Positions 17,513 through 28,100 are shown, numbered from the stretch's first letter. The stretch: DNA of 64,000 nt from Rhizobiales bacterium Y(2018) (GCA_005502925.1 SCPD01000001.1:744001-808000); one strand, 5' to 3'. Notes: a model not told the origin generated them from the letters alone. Numbers and translations: made by a program.

Positions 17513-18250
17513 TCAGATCATCGCCATACCGCCATTAACATGCAGCGTCTGGCCTGTCACATAAGCTGCCTCGGCACTGGCCAGATAGAGGGCCGCTGCC
17601 GCAACGTCATCCGATGTGCCGAGCCGGCCGGCCGGCACCTTGGCGATGATCGCCTCTTTCTGCTTGTCATTGAGCGCATCGGTCATCGGCGTCGCGATGA
17701 AACCCGGCGCGATGCAATTCACCGTCACATTGCGGCTCGCCAATTCCTGGGCGAGCGCCTTGGTCATGCCGATCATGCCGGCCTTGGAGGCGGCGTAGTT
17801 CGCCTGGCCGGCATTGCCGGTGACCCCCACCACCGAGGTGATGCCGATGATGCGGCCATAGCGGCGCTTCATCATGCCCCGCATCGCCGCACGCGACAGC
17901 CGGAAGGAAGCGGTCAGATTGACGTCCAGAACCTGCGCCCAGTCGTCGTCCTTCATGCGCATCGCCAGGCCGTCGCGGGTGATGCCGGCATTGTTGACGA
18001 GGATGTCGAGCGATCCCATCGCGGCTTCGGCGGCGGGAACAAGCTTCTCCACCTCTTCCGCGTTGCCGAGATTGCAGGCAAGCACATGGACACGCTCGCC
18101 GAGCTCGGCTTTCAGCGTTTCCAGCACCTCGGCGCGGGTACCCGAAATGGCGACGGTCGCGCCCTGCTTGTGGAGGCTGCGGGCGATGGCGGCGCCGATG
18201 CCGCCGGTGGCTCCCGTGACGAGCGCCGTCTTCCCGGTAAGATCGAACAT
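17513..18250 (-). CDS. fabG: 3-oxoacyl-[ACP] reductase
   Basis: NADPH-dependent SDR that reduces 3-oxoacyl-ACP in fatty-acid elongation. 245 residues: cofactor loop TGATGGIGAAIA (about 12-23), NNAG motif (LVNNAGITRDGL), catalytic S-Y-K set in GITSVVGVTGNAGQANYAASKAG, and C-terminal TLHVNGGMAMI typical of FabG. It lies 4 bp after fabD, with which it is surely co-transcribed. Confidence 0.96.
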   Translation of the reverse strand: MFDLTGKTALVTGATGGIGAAIARSLHKQGATVAISGTRAEVLETLKAELGERVHVLACNLGNAEEVEKLVPAAEAAMGSLDILVNNAGITRDGLAMRMKDDDWAQVLDVNLTASFRLSRAAMRGMMKRRYGRIIGITSVVGVTGNAGQANYAASKAGMIGMTKALAQELASRNVTVNCIAPGFIATPMTDALNDKQKEAIIAKVPAGRLGTSDDVAAAALYLASAEAAYVTGQTLHVNGGMAMI

Positions 18251-18254
18251 GTTA

Positions 18255-19205
18255 CTATCCCTGTTTGAGCTGCGCCACGTTCTGGGCGATGTCGTCGGGC
18301 GTTCCCATGGAAATTCCCGCCGAGTCAGGCGCGGTCCGTTTCACGAGTCCCGACAGGACCTTACCGGCGCCCGCTTCACAAAAGAGTTTAACGCCCTCTG
18401 CGGCCATCGCCGCCATGCTTTCGCGCCAGCGCACGGTGCCCGTGACCTGCGCCACCAGCGCCTTGCGGATCTCCGCGGGGTCGCTCACGGGTGCTGCCAG
18501 CACATTGGAGAATACCGGCACGGTCGGCGGGCGCATTGGCGTGTTGGCGAGCGCGTTGGCCATGGCTTCGGCGGCGGGCTGCATCAGCGCACAATGGAAA
18601 GGCGCGCTCACCTGCAGCATCACGGCGCGCTTGGCGCCTTTTTCCTTGGCCAGCACCACGGCACGCTCGACAGCAGCCTTGTGGCCGGACACCACGACCT
18701 GGCCCGGCGCATTGTCATTGGCGGCCTGGCATATCTCGTTCTGGGCGGCGGCTTCGGCGACCGCCACGGCATCGGCAAAATCGAGCCCCAGAAGAGCCGC
18801 CATGGCGCCGGTGCCGACCGGGGTCGCGGCCTGCATGGCGCGGCCACGTGTTTTCAGAAGGCGGGCCGCATCGGCCAGCGAAAACGTGCCGGCGGCGGCG
18901 AGCGCCGAATATTCGCCAAGCGAATGGCCGGCGACGAATTTGGCGACATCCTGGAGCTTCAGGCCATGTTCGGCTTCGAGGACGCGGATGACCGCGAGGC
19001 TCACCGCCATCAAGGCCGGCTGGGCGTTCTCGGTCAAAGTGAGATCGGCCTCCGGCCCCTCCCACATCAGCTGCGACAGCTTCTGGCCCAGCGCCTCATC
19101 GACCTCGGCGAAGACGGCGCGCGCGGCGGGCGAGGCATCGGCGAGCGCCTTGCCCATGCCCACGGCCTGGCTGCCTTGACCCGGAAAAATGAAAGCGAGG
19201 CTCAT
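18255..19205 (-). CDS. fabD: Malonyl-CoA:ACP transacylase
   Basis: Loads malonyl groups onto ACP. 316 residues with FPGQGSQAVGMG at 7-18, the active-site serine in VAGHSLGEYSALAAAG (about 90-105), a conserved Arg downstream, and the catalytic His in VSAPFHCALMQPAAE. First gene of the leftward fab block; an AAGG site precedes the ATG. Divergent from the PLP dehydratase at 19323 across a 117-bp gap. Confidence 0.96.
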   Translation of the reverse strand: MSLAFIFPGQGSQAVGMGKALADASPAARAVFAEVDEALGQKLSQLMWEGPEADLTLTENAQPALMAVSLAVIRVLEAEHGLKLQDVAKFVAGHSLGEYSALAAAGTFSLADAARLLKTRGRAMQAATPVGTGAMAALLGLDFADAVAVAEAAAQNEICQAANDNAPGQVVVSGHKAAVERAVVLAKEKGAKRAVMLQVSAPFHCALMQPAAEAMANALANTPMRPPTVPVFSNVLAAPVSDPAEIRKALVAQVTGTVRWRESMAAMAAEGVKLFCEAGAGKVLSGLVKRTAPDSAGISMGTPDDIAQNVAQLKQG

Positions 19206-19322
19206 GCATGACCTTCAAGGTGATTCAGATGAGGGGGCACGAAGCATGCGGATGGCGGGCGAGTCAAGCGCGGGCTTATCCGGCCCATTGACCGGCCAAG
19301 GGGCCAGACCATAAGGAGAAGC

Positions 19323-20288
19323 ATGCTGAAACACGCCGATATCGAACGCGCCCAAGACATCGTCTATGCGGCGATGCCGCCCACACCGCAATATGCCTGG
19401 CCCCTTCTCGCTGCGGCAACTCAGTGCGAATGCTGGGTCAAGCACGAGAACCACACGCCGATCGGGGCCTTCAAGGTAAGGGGCGGCCTCGTCCATATGC
19501 GTCTGCGCAAGGAGCGCGGCGAGACCAATGGCGTCATCACCGCGACACGCGGTAATCACGGCCAGTCGATTCCCTTCGCCGCCAGGCGCGAAGGTATAGA
19601 GGCGACGATCGTGGTGCCGAAAGGCAATTCGCTCGAGAAGAACGACGCGATGCGGGCTTTGGGCTGCACCCTGATCGAGGCCGGCAGCGATTTCGACGAG
19701 GCGCGCGAGACGGCAGCGAGGCTCGGCCGCGAGCAAGGCCTCGACATGGTGGCCTCCTTCCATCCCGAGCTGGTGATGGGCGTCGCGACTTATGCCCATG
19801 AGCTGTTCAAGGGCGCCGGCGAACTCGATGCGGTCTACGTGCCGATCGGCCTCGGCTCTGGCATTTGCGGCGTCATCGCCGTCCGCGACCTCCTGGGCCT
19901 CAAGACGAAAGTCATCGGTGTCGTGGCCGCGAAAGCCAACGCCTATGCGCTGTCCTTCGCACAAGGAGGCGTTGTTCCGACCAATTCGGCGCTGTCCTTC
20001 GCCGACGGCATGGCGGTGCGCGTGCCGCATCCCGATGCCGTCGCGATCATCACCAAAGGCGCCGACCGCATCGTCGAGGTCAGCGAGGACGACATCGCCG
20101 ACGCCATGCGGCTCTATTATCGCGCTACCCATAATGTCGCCGAAGGCGCCGGTGCCGCCGCCTTGGCGGCGCTCATGAAGGAACAGGCGCAGATGAAAGG
20201 CCGGCGCGCGGGTCTCATTCTCTCCGGCGGAAATATCGACAGCAGCAAATTCGCCCAAGTGCTGCAGGGGCGGACTCCCCTCGCCTAG
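19323..20288 (+). CDS. Threonine/serine dehydratase-like PLP enzyme
   Basis: Fold-type II PLP enzyme, 321 residues, of the threonine dehydratase/serine racemase group. The PLP lysine is in PIGAFKVRGG (K52), followed by ATRGNHGQSIPFAA (substrate loop) and the phosphate-binding glycine run GLGSGICGV near residue 180. There is no C-terminal ACT regulatory domain, so it is catabolic or racemase-like rather than biosynthetic IlvA. Ribosome site AAGGAG lies 4 bp before the ATG. It precedes a GNAT gene by 4 bp, which suggests co-transcription. Confidence 0.88.
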   Translation: MLKHADIERAQDIVYAAMPPTPQYAWPLLAAATQCECWVKHENHTPIGAFKVRGGLVHMRLRKERGETNGVITATRGNHGQSIPFAARREGIEATIVVPKGNSLEKNDAMRALGCTLIEAGSDFDEARETAARLGREQGLDMVASFHPELVMGVATYAHELFKGAGELDAVYVPIGLGSGICGVIAVRDLLGLKTKVIGVVAAKANAYALSFAQGGVVPTNSALSFADGMAVRVPHPDAVAIITKGADRIVEVSEDDIADAMRLYYRATHNVAEGAGAAALAALMKEQAQMKGRRAGLILSGGNIDSSKFAQVLQGRTPLA

Positions 20289-20292
20289 CCAG

Positions 20293-20751
20293 ATGGCCCA
20301 TATCGCTGAAATCCGTCGCGCAACGGCTGCCGACGCCCTCCGCCTCACCCGGCTCATGCAGGACTCGCCGGCCTATCGGGGCGACTATGCTCGCATCCTG
20401 GAGGGCTATCAGGTCACGGCCGATCAGATCGCCCGTGATCTGATCTTTCTCGCCGAAGCGGAGGGCCGGCTGCTCGGCTTCTACAGCCTGATGCTGGGCG
20501 ATGAGCCCGAGCTCGACCTTCTGTTCGTGGCCGAAGCGGCGCAAGGAACGGGACTTGGCCGGCGGCTTTTCACGCATATGAAAGACGAGGCGCGCGCACG
20601 TGGCCTCGCCGTGGTCAAGATCGTCTCGCATCCGCCCTCGGTCGGCTTCTATCAGCGCCTGGGCGCCAAACTGATCGGGGTGAAGCCGCCGTCGCCGCCC
20701 AGGGTCAGCTGGGTGCGGCCAGTGCTTGTCCTGCACACCGGCCCAGCTTGA
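20293..20751 (+). CDS. GNAT-family N-acetyltransferase
   Basis: 152-residue acetyl-CoA-dependent acyltransferase. Acetyl-CoA motif A is EAAQGTGLGRRLFTHMKDEAR (fits Q/RxxGxG/A, about 76-96), preceded by the beta strand ELDLLFV, with a VGFYQRLGAKLIG C-terminal motif. Only 4 bp separate it from the dehydratase upstream. Acceptor unknown. Confidence 0.88.
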   Translation: MAHIAEIRRATAADALRLTRLMQDSPAYRGDYARILEGYQVTADQIARDLIFLAEAEGRLLGFYSLMLGDEPELDLLFVAEAAQGTGLGRRLFTHMKDEARARGLAVVKIVSHPPSVGFYQRLGAKLIGVKPPSPPRVSWVRPVLVLHTGPA

Positions 20752-20891
20752 AGTCGCGGCGCATCCATGCGACAAGGACCGCATGAGCCTTCTCATTGGC
20801 CAGCTTCGAATGCGCGAACCCTTGCCGGGTACCACCGGCGGAGGCGATTGAGCGCACGCTGATTTTCTGAAGAGAGACCCGTGTTTCCTCG

Positions 20892-20920
20892 ACCCTCCCG
20901 CCAGCCCGGTGAGGGTTTTT
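20892..20920 (+). terminator. Possible rho-independent terminator after the GNAT gene
   Basis: ACCCTC (20892-20897) can pair with GAGGGT (20911-20916), followed by a run of five T. The stem is short and the 13-nt loop is long, so support is moderate. The remainder of 20752-20948 shows only very short, unsupported open frames. Confidence 0.45.
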
Positions 20921-20948
20921 CATTTCCGGAAACCGCAACCCTTTTCAG

Positions 20949-21419
20949 ATGAGACGCGCCATGACCCCGACTTCACAACCCTGCCTGTTCTGCCGCATCG
21001 CCCAGCGCCAATGCCCGGCCCATATCGTTTATGAGGACGAGCATGTCGTCGCCTTCCTCGATATCGGACCGATCCGGCCCGGCCATGTGCAGATCATCCC
21101 GCGCGACCACTATCCGACCTTCGACGATCTCACCGCCGAGCTCGCCTCGCGTATCATCATCCTGGGCCAGAGGCTTGCCCGTATCCTCAAAGTCACGCAT
21201 CAGGTGAGCCGCGCCGCCTTCGTATTCACCGGCAACGATGTCGCCCATGCGCATGCCCATGTCCTGCCGCTCCATGCCGCGACCGACATTACGTCCAGAC
21301 GTTACATCGCCGAGGACAACATCACCTTCAGGCCGATCGAGCGGCCGAGCGAGGCAGAGCTGGGCCGGGTCGCCTTCACATTGCGCGAGGCGCTGAAGCT
21401 GAAGGACACGAGCCCATGA
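20949..21419 (+). CDS. HIT-family (histidine triad) hydrolase
   Basis: 156-residue nucleotide-binding protein. CLFCRIAQRQCPAHIVYEDE at the N-terminus is typical of HIT/HINT hydrolases, and the triad is HAHAHVLPLH (about 103-112). Such proteins cleave nucleoside phosphoramidates or dinucleotides. Start 20949 or the ATG at 20961 (MTPTSQPCLF) are both possible. The stop overlaps the next ATG (ATGA), coupling it to the GNAT gene downstream. Confidence 0.9.
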   Translation: MRRAMTPTSQPCLFCRIAQRQCPAHIVYEDEHVVAFLDIGPIRPGHVQIIPRDHYPTFDDLTAELASRIIILGQRLARILKVTHQVSRAAFVFTGNDVAHAHAHVLPLHAATDITSRRYIAEDNITFRPIERPSEAELGRVAFTLREALKLKDTSP

Positions 21420-21898
21420 GGGTCCGCCCCGGCACCGAAGCAGACGCCGAACAAGCCGCCCTGGTCCTCAGGCGGTCGATCACCGAGCTGTGCCTGCGCG
21501 ATCACGGCAATGATCCCGCTTTGCTCGCGAGCTGGCTCGCCAACAAGACGCCGGAGAAATTCCGCGAATGGGTCCGGGCGGAGGACTCCTTATGCTTGGT
21601 GGCGGTCGCCGGTGACGATACGGTCATCGGCGTCGGGCTCATGTCGAAGGTGGGCGAGATCAGGCTCAATTACGTGTCGCCCGACGCCCGCTTCCAGGGC
21701 GTCAGCACGGCCTTGATCGGCGCTCTCGAAGTCGCGGCGGCCGAATTGGGCGTTCCCCGCCTCAACCTGAACAGCACGACCACCGCGCACGCCTTCTATC
21801 TGGCGCGCGGCTTTCAGGATGTGGGACAACCGCAGACCGATCGTCTCAAGGACAATATATATCCCATGGCGAAGTCTCTTGCCGCTGAAGAAACATAA
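21416..21898 (+). CDS. GNAT-family N-acetyltransferase
   Basis: 160 residues, acetyl-CoA-binding fold: ARFQGVSTALIGALEVAAAELG (about 95-116) is motif A, though RFQGVST departs from the usual Q/RxxGxG/A by a serine, and STTTAHAFYLARGFQDVG is the C-terminal part. The ATG overlaps the HIT stop, so the pair is an operon. Substrate unknown. Confidence 0.88.
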   Translation: MRVRPGTEADAEQAALVLRRSITELCLRDHGNDPALLASWLANKTPEKFREWVRAEDSLCLVAVAGDDTVIGVGLMSKVGEIRLNYVSPDARFQGVSTALIGALEVAAAELGVPRLNLNSTTTAHAFYLARGFQDVGQPQTDRLKDNIYPMAKSLAAEET

Positions 21899-21923
21899 TT
21901 CTTCCCTTACGGAAGTCTTGGCG

Positions 21924-21953
21924 CTTGCATTCCGCCGGTTTTTCCGCCATAGA
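21924..21953 (+). promoter_or_regulatory. Candidate promoter for rpsF-rpsR-rplI
   Basis: CTTGCA (21924-21929) and CATAGA (21948-21953), 18 bp apart, resemble the alphaproteobacterial housekeeping pattern CTTGAC/CTATAT. A leader of about 190 nt would follow. The 21899-22151 gap holds no gene. Confidence 0.35.
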
Positions 21954-22151
21954 CCCGCCCGCCAGTTGGCTTCCGGTTGGGGGCTGAACGGAAGGTTTAT
22001 GGCCGATAAGGCCGTGAATAGGGGATTTCCCCGTCTTCCCGTGTCTCCGCTCTTTCGAGAATCCGGTCTTTCGAGCCTTTCACTTTGAGGGCTCGGAAGA
22101 GGCTCTGCGCCGGGAGTCGATTGATGGCAGTAACTTTGAAAGGCTTGAAAC

Positions 22152-22568
22152 ATGCCACTTTACGAGCATGTGTTCCTGACCCGTCAGGACGCATCGAATG
22201 CGCAGGTTGATCAGCTGACTGATCAATTCAAGACCGTCATCACCTCGGGTGGCGGCAAGGTCGGCAAGACCGAATATTGGGGCCTCAAGTCCCTCACCTT
22301 CCGCATCAAGAAGAACCGCAAGGCGCACTACACCTATATCGACATCGAAGCCCCGCCGGCGGCGATCGCCGAAATGGAGCGTCAGATGTCGATCAATGAA
22401 GACGTCATCCGCTTCATGACGGTGCGCGTCGAGAAGCACGAAGACGGTCCGACGGCCATGTTGAAGGCCGGCAAGCGCGACGAGCGCGGCGGTGGACGTG
22501 GCTTCGGCGGCCGTGGCGGTCGCGGCTTCGACGATCTCGATTTCTCTTCGGACAGGGAGGCTAACTAA
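22152..22568 (+). CDS. rpsF: 30S ribosomal protein S6
   Basis: 138 residues: [15 protein letters not shown] start and the [22 protein letters not shown] core are characteristic of bacterial S6, which binds the 16S central domain together with S18. The C-terminus has a Gly/Arg-rich extension ([19 protein letters not shown], about 112-130), common in alphaproteobacteria. GAAAGG precedes the ATG. The stop overlaps the rpsR start (TAATG). Confidence 0.98.
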   Translation: MPLYEHVFLTRQDASNAQVDQLTDQFKTVITSGGGKVGKTEYWGLKSLTFRIKKNRKAHYTYIDIEAPPAAIAEMERQMSINEDVIRFMTVRVEKHEDGPTAMLKAGKRDERGGGRGFGGRGGRGFDDLDFSSDREAN

Positions 22569-22816
22569 TGGCTCAAGGTCAAGGCGGGCCGGCACGGCGC
22601 CCCTTCTTCCGTCGTCGCAAGAGCTGCCCGTTCTCGGGCGATAACGCGCCGGCGATCGACTACAAGGACGTGAAGCTCTTACAGCGCTTCATTTCCGAGC
22701 GCGGCAAGATCGTGCCGTCGCGCATCACGGCGGTCTCGGCCAAGAAGCAGCGTGAGCTCGCCCAGGCGATCAAGCGTGCCCGCTTCCTCGGCCTCCTGCC
22801 CTACGTACTGAAATAG
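22568..22816 (+). CDS. rpsR: 30S ribosomal protein S18
   Basis: 82 residues, S18 family: [39 protein letters not shown] and [19 protein letters not shown] are diagnostic. It pairs with S6 in the 30S platform. Its start overlaps the rpsF stop by one base. The DUF2232 gene that often follows rpsR in rhizobia is absent; rplI comes next after 85 bp. Confidence 0.98.
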   Translation: MAQGQGGPARRPFFRRRKSCPFSGDNAPAIDYKDVKLLQRFISERGKIVPSRITAVSAKKQRELAQAIKRARFLGLLPYVLK

Positions 22817-22901
22817 ATCACGCAATATGACGGTTGGGGCGGATACCCGATCCGCCTCTAACCCATCCCTCCAGGATCGGGGACAGCAAAGGATAAATAT
22901 C

Positions 22902-23483
22902 ATGGACGTCATTCTTCTCGAGCGCATCGGCAAGCTCGGCAGCATGGGCGAAGTCGTCAAGGTCAAGGACGGCTTTGCCCGCAACTACCTCTTCCCGCAG
23001 CACAAGGCGTTGCGCGCGACCGAGGCCAACCGGGCCAAGTTCGAGCGTGACCGCGCCACGCATGAGGCCCGCAACGAGGAACGCCGCAAGGCCGCCATGG
23101 GCGACAGCGGCAAGCTCGAAGGCAAGAGCTTCGTCCTGCTCCGTCAGGCCGGTGAATCGGGCCAGCTCTACGGCTCGGTCTCGACCCGCGACATCGCCGA
23201 AATCGCGTCGTCGGCAGGCATCCCGGTGTCGCGCAACCACGTGCTGCTCGAAACGCCGATCAAGACCATCGGCCTCTATACGGTGCAGATCGCCCTTCAC
23301 CCCGAACTCTCCGTGCCGGTGACGCTCAATGTGGCGCGCTCGCAAGACGAGGCGGACGCCCAGTCGCGCGGCGAGGTCCTCACCGGCCCCGTCTCCGAGC
23401 GGGCCGAGGCGCTGGCCGCCGCCGAGGAATTGTTCGAACAGGAAACGGCGGCCGAAGAAGCACCCGAAGAGACGAAGGACTGA
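22902..23483 (+). CDS. rplI: 50S ribosomal protein L9
   Basis: 193 residues from the ATG at 22902 ([28 protein letters not shown]..). The N-terminal RNA-binding domain with [13 protein letters not shown] and the C-terminal domain after a long helix are present, plus a ~40-residue acidic tail ([14 protein letters not shown]-like) frequent in alphaproteobacteria. The frame is open upstream to 22827, but the sequence before 22902 has no L9 similarity. A strong terminator follows. Confidence 0.97.
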   Translation: MDVILLERIGKLGSMGEVVKVKDGFARNYLFPQHKALRATEANRAKFERDRATHEARNEERRKAAMGDSGKLEGKSFVLLRQAGESGQLYGSVSTRDIAEIASSAGIPVSRNHVLLETPIKTIGLYTVQIALHPELSVPVTLNVARSQDEADAQSRGEVLTGPVSERAEALAAAEELFEQETAAEEAPEETKD

Positions 23484-23505
23484 TCCTCCTTACAGAGATG
23501 AGTTG

Positions 23506-23534
23506 AAAGGGCTCTGCCGCGGCAGAGCCCTTTT
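23506..23534 (+). terminator. Rho-independent terminator after rplI
   Basis: Perfect stem AAAGGGCTCTGCC/GGCAGAGCCCTTT with a 2-nt centre, ending in TTTTCTTTT. It closes the rpsF-rpsR-rplI operon. The stretch from here to 23770 has no gene. Confidence 0.92.
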
Positions 23535-23621
23535 CTTTTGCGGCCGCCACTGCCACGATATGCGGTTTTCGCCTCGTGCCTGAAAGTTAGACACGGCTAA
23601 ATTCTCGTCAGGGAACGGCAG

Positions 23622-23649
23622 TTTGCGGTCGCTGCTTTGCGGTCGCTGC
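23622..23649 (+). repeat. Tandem 14-bp duplication
   Basis: TTTGCGGTCGCTGC occurs twice with no gap, about 120 bp before the cyclopropane-fatty-acid synthase gene. Possible regulator site or chance duplication. Confidence 0.6.
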
Positions 23650-23770
23650 CATGCATTAACGCTATGGCCCCCCGCAAAGTTGCGGGCCTTCACATATTCG
23701 TCAAACTGCGTTTACTATGCCCTGTAAGCCACGTTCCGGCGCGGGGGCCGGAGGCGAGGGAGACGCACTG

Positions 23771-25027
23771 ATGTTCGCAGCTTTAGACCAAGCTTTGAAG
23801 CAGTTGGTTCATACCGGCCATCTGACGGTGATCGACGCCCGCGGGCGCAGCCATGTCTATGGCGACGGGTCGGGCCGGCCGGCCGGCTTCAAGATCGTCA
23901 ATCCACGGGCGCCGCTGAAGATCGTGCTCGACCCGGATCGCTATTTCGGCGAGCTTTACATGGCGGGCGACATCGACCTCACCGAAGGCACGATCTACGA
24001 CCTGCTCGAAGTTCTCATGAAGAACATGGAGAGCCGCCCGGCGCCAGGCGCCGCCAAGCTCTTCAACCAGTTGCGCATCGGGTTGAAGCGGCTCGACCAG
24101 TATAATCCGGTCGGCAAGGCGAAGAACAACGTCGCCCATCACTACGACTTGTCGGGCGCCCTCTACGACCTGTTCCTGGATCGCGACCGGCAATATTCCT
24201 GCGCTTATTTCGAGACGCCGGACTCCTCTCTCGAGGATGCGCAGCTCGCCAAGAAGCGGCATCTGGCGGCCAAGCTCAATATCAAGCCCGGCATGAAGGT
24301 GCTCGATATCGGCTCGGGCTGGGGCGGGCTCGGCCTCTATCTCGCCGAGACCTGCGACGCCAAGGTCACTGGTGTCACTCTGTCGGAAGAGCAGCACAAG
24401 ATGTCGATGGAGCGCGCGCGCCAGCGCAGCGTCTCCAACACGGTCGACTTCCGGCTCCTCGACTACCGCCATCTCGATGAGCAGTTCGACCGTATCGTCT
24501 CGGTCGGCATGTTCGAGCATGTCGGCGTCGGCCATTACAAGGAATTCTTCCAGAAGTGCCGCACCCTCCTCAAGGATGACGGCGTGGCGGTGCTGCATTC
24601 GATCAACCGCTCCGATGGCCCTGGCGCCACCAGCGCCTGGATCAAGAAGTATATCTTCCCGGGCGGCTACATCCCGGCGCTTTCGGAAGTGCTGCCGCAT
24701 CTGGAGAAGAACGGCCTCTATGTCACCGACATCGAGATCCTGAGGCTGCATTACGCCGAGACCCTGCGCGAATGGGGCAAGCGCTTCGCCGCCAACCGGC
24801 ACCGCGCCAAGGCGATCTATGACGAACGCTTCTGCCGCATGTGGGAGTTCTATCTGGCGGCGTCGGAAACCGCTTTCCGCTACCAGGGCATGAACAACTT
24901 CCAGATCCAGTTCACCCGCAACCAGCATGCGCTGCCGATGACGCGCAACTACGTGCTGGCGGAAGAAGAGCGTCTCAGGGCGATCGACAGCAAGAGCCGG
25001 CGGCTCAAATCGGTGCCGGCGGAGTAG
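23771..25027 (+). CDS. cfa: Cyclopropane-fatty-acyl-phospholipid synthase
   Basis: Transfers a methylene group from SAM to unsaturated phospholipid acyl chains, usually at stationary phase or under acid/osmotic stress. 418 residues from the ATG at 23771, with GAGGGAG upstream; the frame extends back to 23717. Domains: N-terminal lipid-binding region (1-110), then the methyltransferase with NNVAHHYDLSGALYDLFLD, YSCAYFE, SAM loop VLDIGSGWGGLGLYLAE (about 178-194) and FEHVGVGHY. The AHHYDL/YSCAYF pattern is diagnostic of the family. Confidence 0.95.
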   Translation: MFAALDQALKQLVHTGHLTVIDARGRSHVYGDGSGRPAGFKIVNPRAPLKIVLDPDRYFGELYMAGDIDLTEGTIYDLLEVLMKNMESRPAPGAAKLFNQLRIGLKRLDQYNPVGKAKNNVAHHYDLSGALYDLFLDRDRQYSCAYFETPDSSLEDAQLAKKRHLAAKLNIKPGMKVLDIGSGWGGLGLYLAETCDAKVTGVTLSEEQHKMSMERARQRSVSNTVDFRLLDYRHLDEQFDRIVSVGMFEHVGVGHYKEFFQKCRTLLKDDGVAVLHSINRSDGPGATSAWIKKYIFPGGYIPALSEVLPHLEKNGLYVTDIEILRLHYAETLREWGKRFAANRHRAKAIYDERFCRMWEFYLAASETAFRYQGMNNFQIQFTRNQHALPMTRNYVLAEEERLRAIDSKSRRLKSVPAE

Positions 25028-25126
25028 TCCGCCGGCCACTTGAGCGCAAACCAAATTCGGCCTTGATCCTGCCGCAAGGGCAAGCCTAAACAGCGCTTTG
25101 GGTAACACTCGAGGACGATCGGCGGC

Positions 25127-28100
25127 ATGATGCCTCTCTATCTGGCCTGGAACACGCGACAGGCCATCGGCGCCTTTCTCGCTCTTTTCATTGCTGTCAT
25201 TCTCAGCACCACCGCTGAGGCCGAAGAGCCCAAGACGCTGAAGGGCGTTGCCCTGGTGATCGGGCAGTCGAAATACACCCACATCACGCCGCTTCCCAAT
25301 CCAGCCAATGACGCGCGCGACATGTCGAAGCTCCTGACCGATCTGGGCTTCGACGGGCGTGCCGTGACCGACCGCGACGCGTCCAAGCTGTCGCGCGATC
25401 TCGAACGTTTCGTCGAGGATGCCGAGGGCGCCGATATCGCCTTCCTGTATTATTCAGGCCACGGCATCGAGGCGGGCGGCGAGAATTACCTGGTTCCCGT
25501 CAATGCCGATGACGCCTCGCTCGGCAATGCCAGCGAAGAGCTCGTCTCCCTCTCCCAGGTGGTCGACAGACTGAAAGCCACCGTGCCGGTGGTTATCGTG
25601 CTGGTCGATGCGTGCCGCACCAATCCATTCCCGGCCACGGCACAGCTCAAGGCGACGCCCGACAGCCCGCCACAGCCGGTGACCGTCAGCGGCCTCGGCG
25701 CGCCGCGTGGCGCCGCGGTCGTCGAGCAAGCCCCTGCCGCCACCGACAATCTCGGCACCGTGATCGGCTTCGCGGCCGAGCCCGGACGCCCGGCGCTCGA
25801 TGGTGCCGTAGGCGGCAACAGCCCCTATGCGGCGGCCCTGCTCCGCCATCTCTCGGCGATGAAAGGCGCCGAGCTCGGCTCGGTCATGCGCATGGTGACG
25901 GAAGAAGTCTATCTGTCGACCGATACGCGCCAGCGCCCCTGGGTGAATGAAAGCCTCAGGCGCATGCTCTATCTCGGCGTCGCCCCCGACGAGCCCGAAG
26001 GCGAAGAAGGCCTCATCAATGGCGAGCGCCGGCAGTTGCTTCTCACCATCGCCGATTTGCCAACTCTCGAGCGGCAGCAGGTCGAAAGCATCGCCAAGGA
26101 GGACGGCGTACCATTGAGCGCTCTATATGGAGTGCTCCGGGCGCTCGGCGCCAAGGACATGCCCAAGGATCCGACAGCGCTCGACAAGATACTCAAGAAG
26201 CAGGCCGAGACGCTTAAAAAAATGATGGCCGAGCGCAAGGCCTTGGACATCGATGATCCCGAGATCAAGAAGTTAGCGGACTCAGCCGACCGCGCCCTTC
26301 AGCAAGGTGCCATTGGTGTGGCCCGGCAGTTTCTCGATGATGCCGTGAAACGTATTGAGGAAATGGCCCTCGCTGTCGATGCCGCCGAACAAGCCGTCAA
26401 GATGGCCCAGGGGAGCATCGAGAAGGCGAAAGAGGATATCGCGAAAGCTCAAGAGGCCGTAAAGAAGGCCGAAGAAGACTTCAAGAAGGCGGAGCAAGAT
26501 CTAAAGAAGAAGCGCCTTGCCGACGCCGCCATCTATGCTCGCCGCGCCGAAGCCTCTTCCCTTGCATTTGATTATGAAGCCGCTGCCAAGGATTATGCCA
26601 AAGCTTGGGCACTGGCTCAAAAATATGATGATAAGCTCAAGTGGAACTATAAGAATCTCGAAGCCGAAGCTCTCAACTCGTACGGATATCAGAAAGGCGA
26701 AAACGCGGCGCTGCTGAAATCGATCGCCGTATATGAGGAAATCCTCACCTTCATTCCGGCGGGTGAAAAGAACACCGACTGGGCGATCACTCGCAACAAT
26801 ATGGGTGTCGCCTATCTCAATCTCGCCGAGCGCGCCGGCGACAACAAGCAGCTCGAACAGGCGGCCCAGATTTTCCGCGACTCACTGACCGTGCTCACCC
26901 GCGACTCCGATCCGGTCAACTGGGCGGCGGCGCAGAACAATCTCGGCAATGCGCTGCTGGGTCTCGGCAAGCGTCAGATCGACTCCAAGCATCTCGAAGA
27001 AGCGGTTGTCGCCTATCGCGCCGTGCTCGGAGCCAGGAGCCGCGAGAAAGCTCCGGTCGACTGGTCGGACTCGCAGAACAATCTCGGCATCGCACTATAC
27101 ACCCTTGGCGAGCGCGAGGGTAGCGATGCGCGCCTGGTCGAGGCCGCTGCCGCCTATCGCGCCGGCCTCTCTGCGATCACCCGCGAGGCCGAACCCAATC
27201 GCTGGGGTGTACTTCAGAACAATCTTGGCAACACGCTCAATACCCTAGGCGCCCGCAAAAATGATCTCGCGATACTGAAGGAGGCGGTCATCACCTTCCG
27301 CGCCGCGCTCGAGGTTCGCACGCGCGAGAAGGTGCCCTTGCAGTGGGGTGCCACCATGACCAACCTGGGGGGAGCACTTACACAAATCGGCACCCGTGTC
27401 GCCGGCACGGCGGAACTGGAAGATGCTGTAAAGATCTTTCGCGAGGCAACGGGAGAGATCACGCGCGAACGGGCGCCGGTCGACTGGGCGGCGGTGCAGA
27501 ACAACCTTGCCAGCGCCCTACAGCATCTCGGCCAGCGCAACATGGACGGCAAGCGCCTCGAGGAGGCCGCAAGCATCTATAGAGATCTGTTCGGCGTCTA
27601 TAGTCGCGAACATGCACCACTCGATTGGGCGACAACACAGCTCAATCTGGGCAATGTCTTGCAGACTTTGGGCAAGCTGAACAACGATCCGGTGAAGTTG
27701 GATGAATCGGTCGTGGCCTATCGGCTGGCCCTCAGCGAGCTCACCGCCGAGCGTACGCCGATGCAATGGGCGACAGCGCAGAGCATGATGGGCACGGCAC
27801 TCGAATCCATCGGGTTCGGCGGCGGTGGAGTCGAAAAGCTCAAAGAGTCGATCGCGGCGAAACGCGCCGCTCTCACCATTCTGACCAAGGAGAATGGCCC
27901 GCTCGAATGGGCGCAGGCGCAGTTCAATATCGGCAACTCCCTCAACATGATCGCCAATTTCGAGAAGGGCACCGAGAGCTACGACACGGCGCTTGTCGCG
28001 TTCAATGCCGCCCTCGAAGTCTACACGCTCGAGGAAACGCCGCTGCAATGGGCCATGGTCCAGAACGGCATCGGCGACGTCTATTGGGGCTTCGGCACCC

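Noticed and set aside
20705-20938. 77-residue minus-strand frame and a 31-codon + strand frame between the GNAT and HIT genes
   Set aside because: No ribosome site, no similarity I recognise, composition like non-coding shadow.
22030-22151. Possible S6:S18-binding leader RNA before rpsF
   Set aside because: The leader is long enough and can fold, but I could not identify the conserved CCG-bulge structure with confidence.
23783-25282. 499-residue open frame on the minus strand opposite cfa
   Set aside because: Arg/Asp/Val/Leu-rich composition typical of codon-complement frames; cfa on the + strand explains the sequence.
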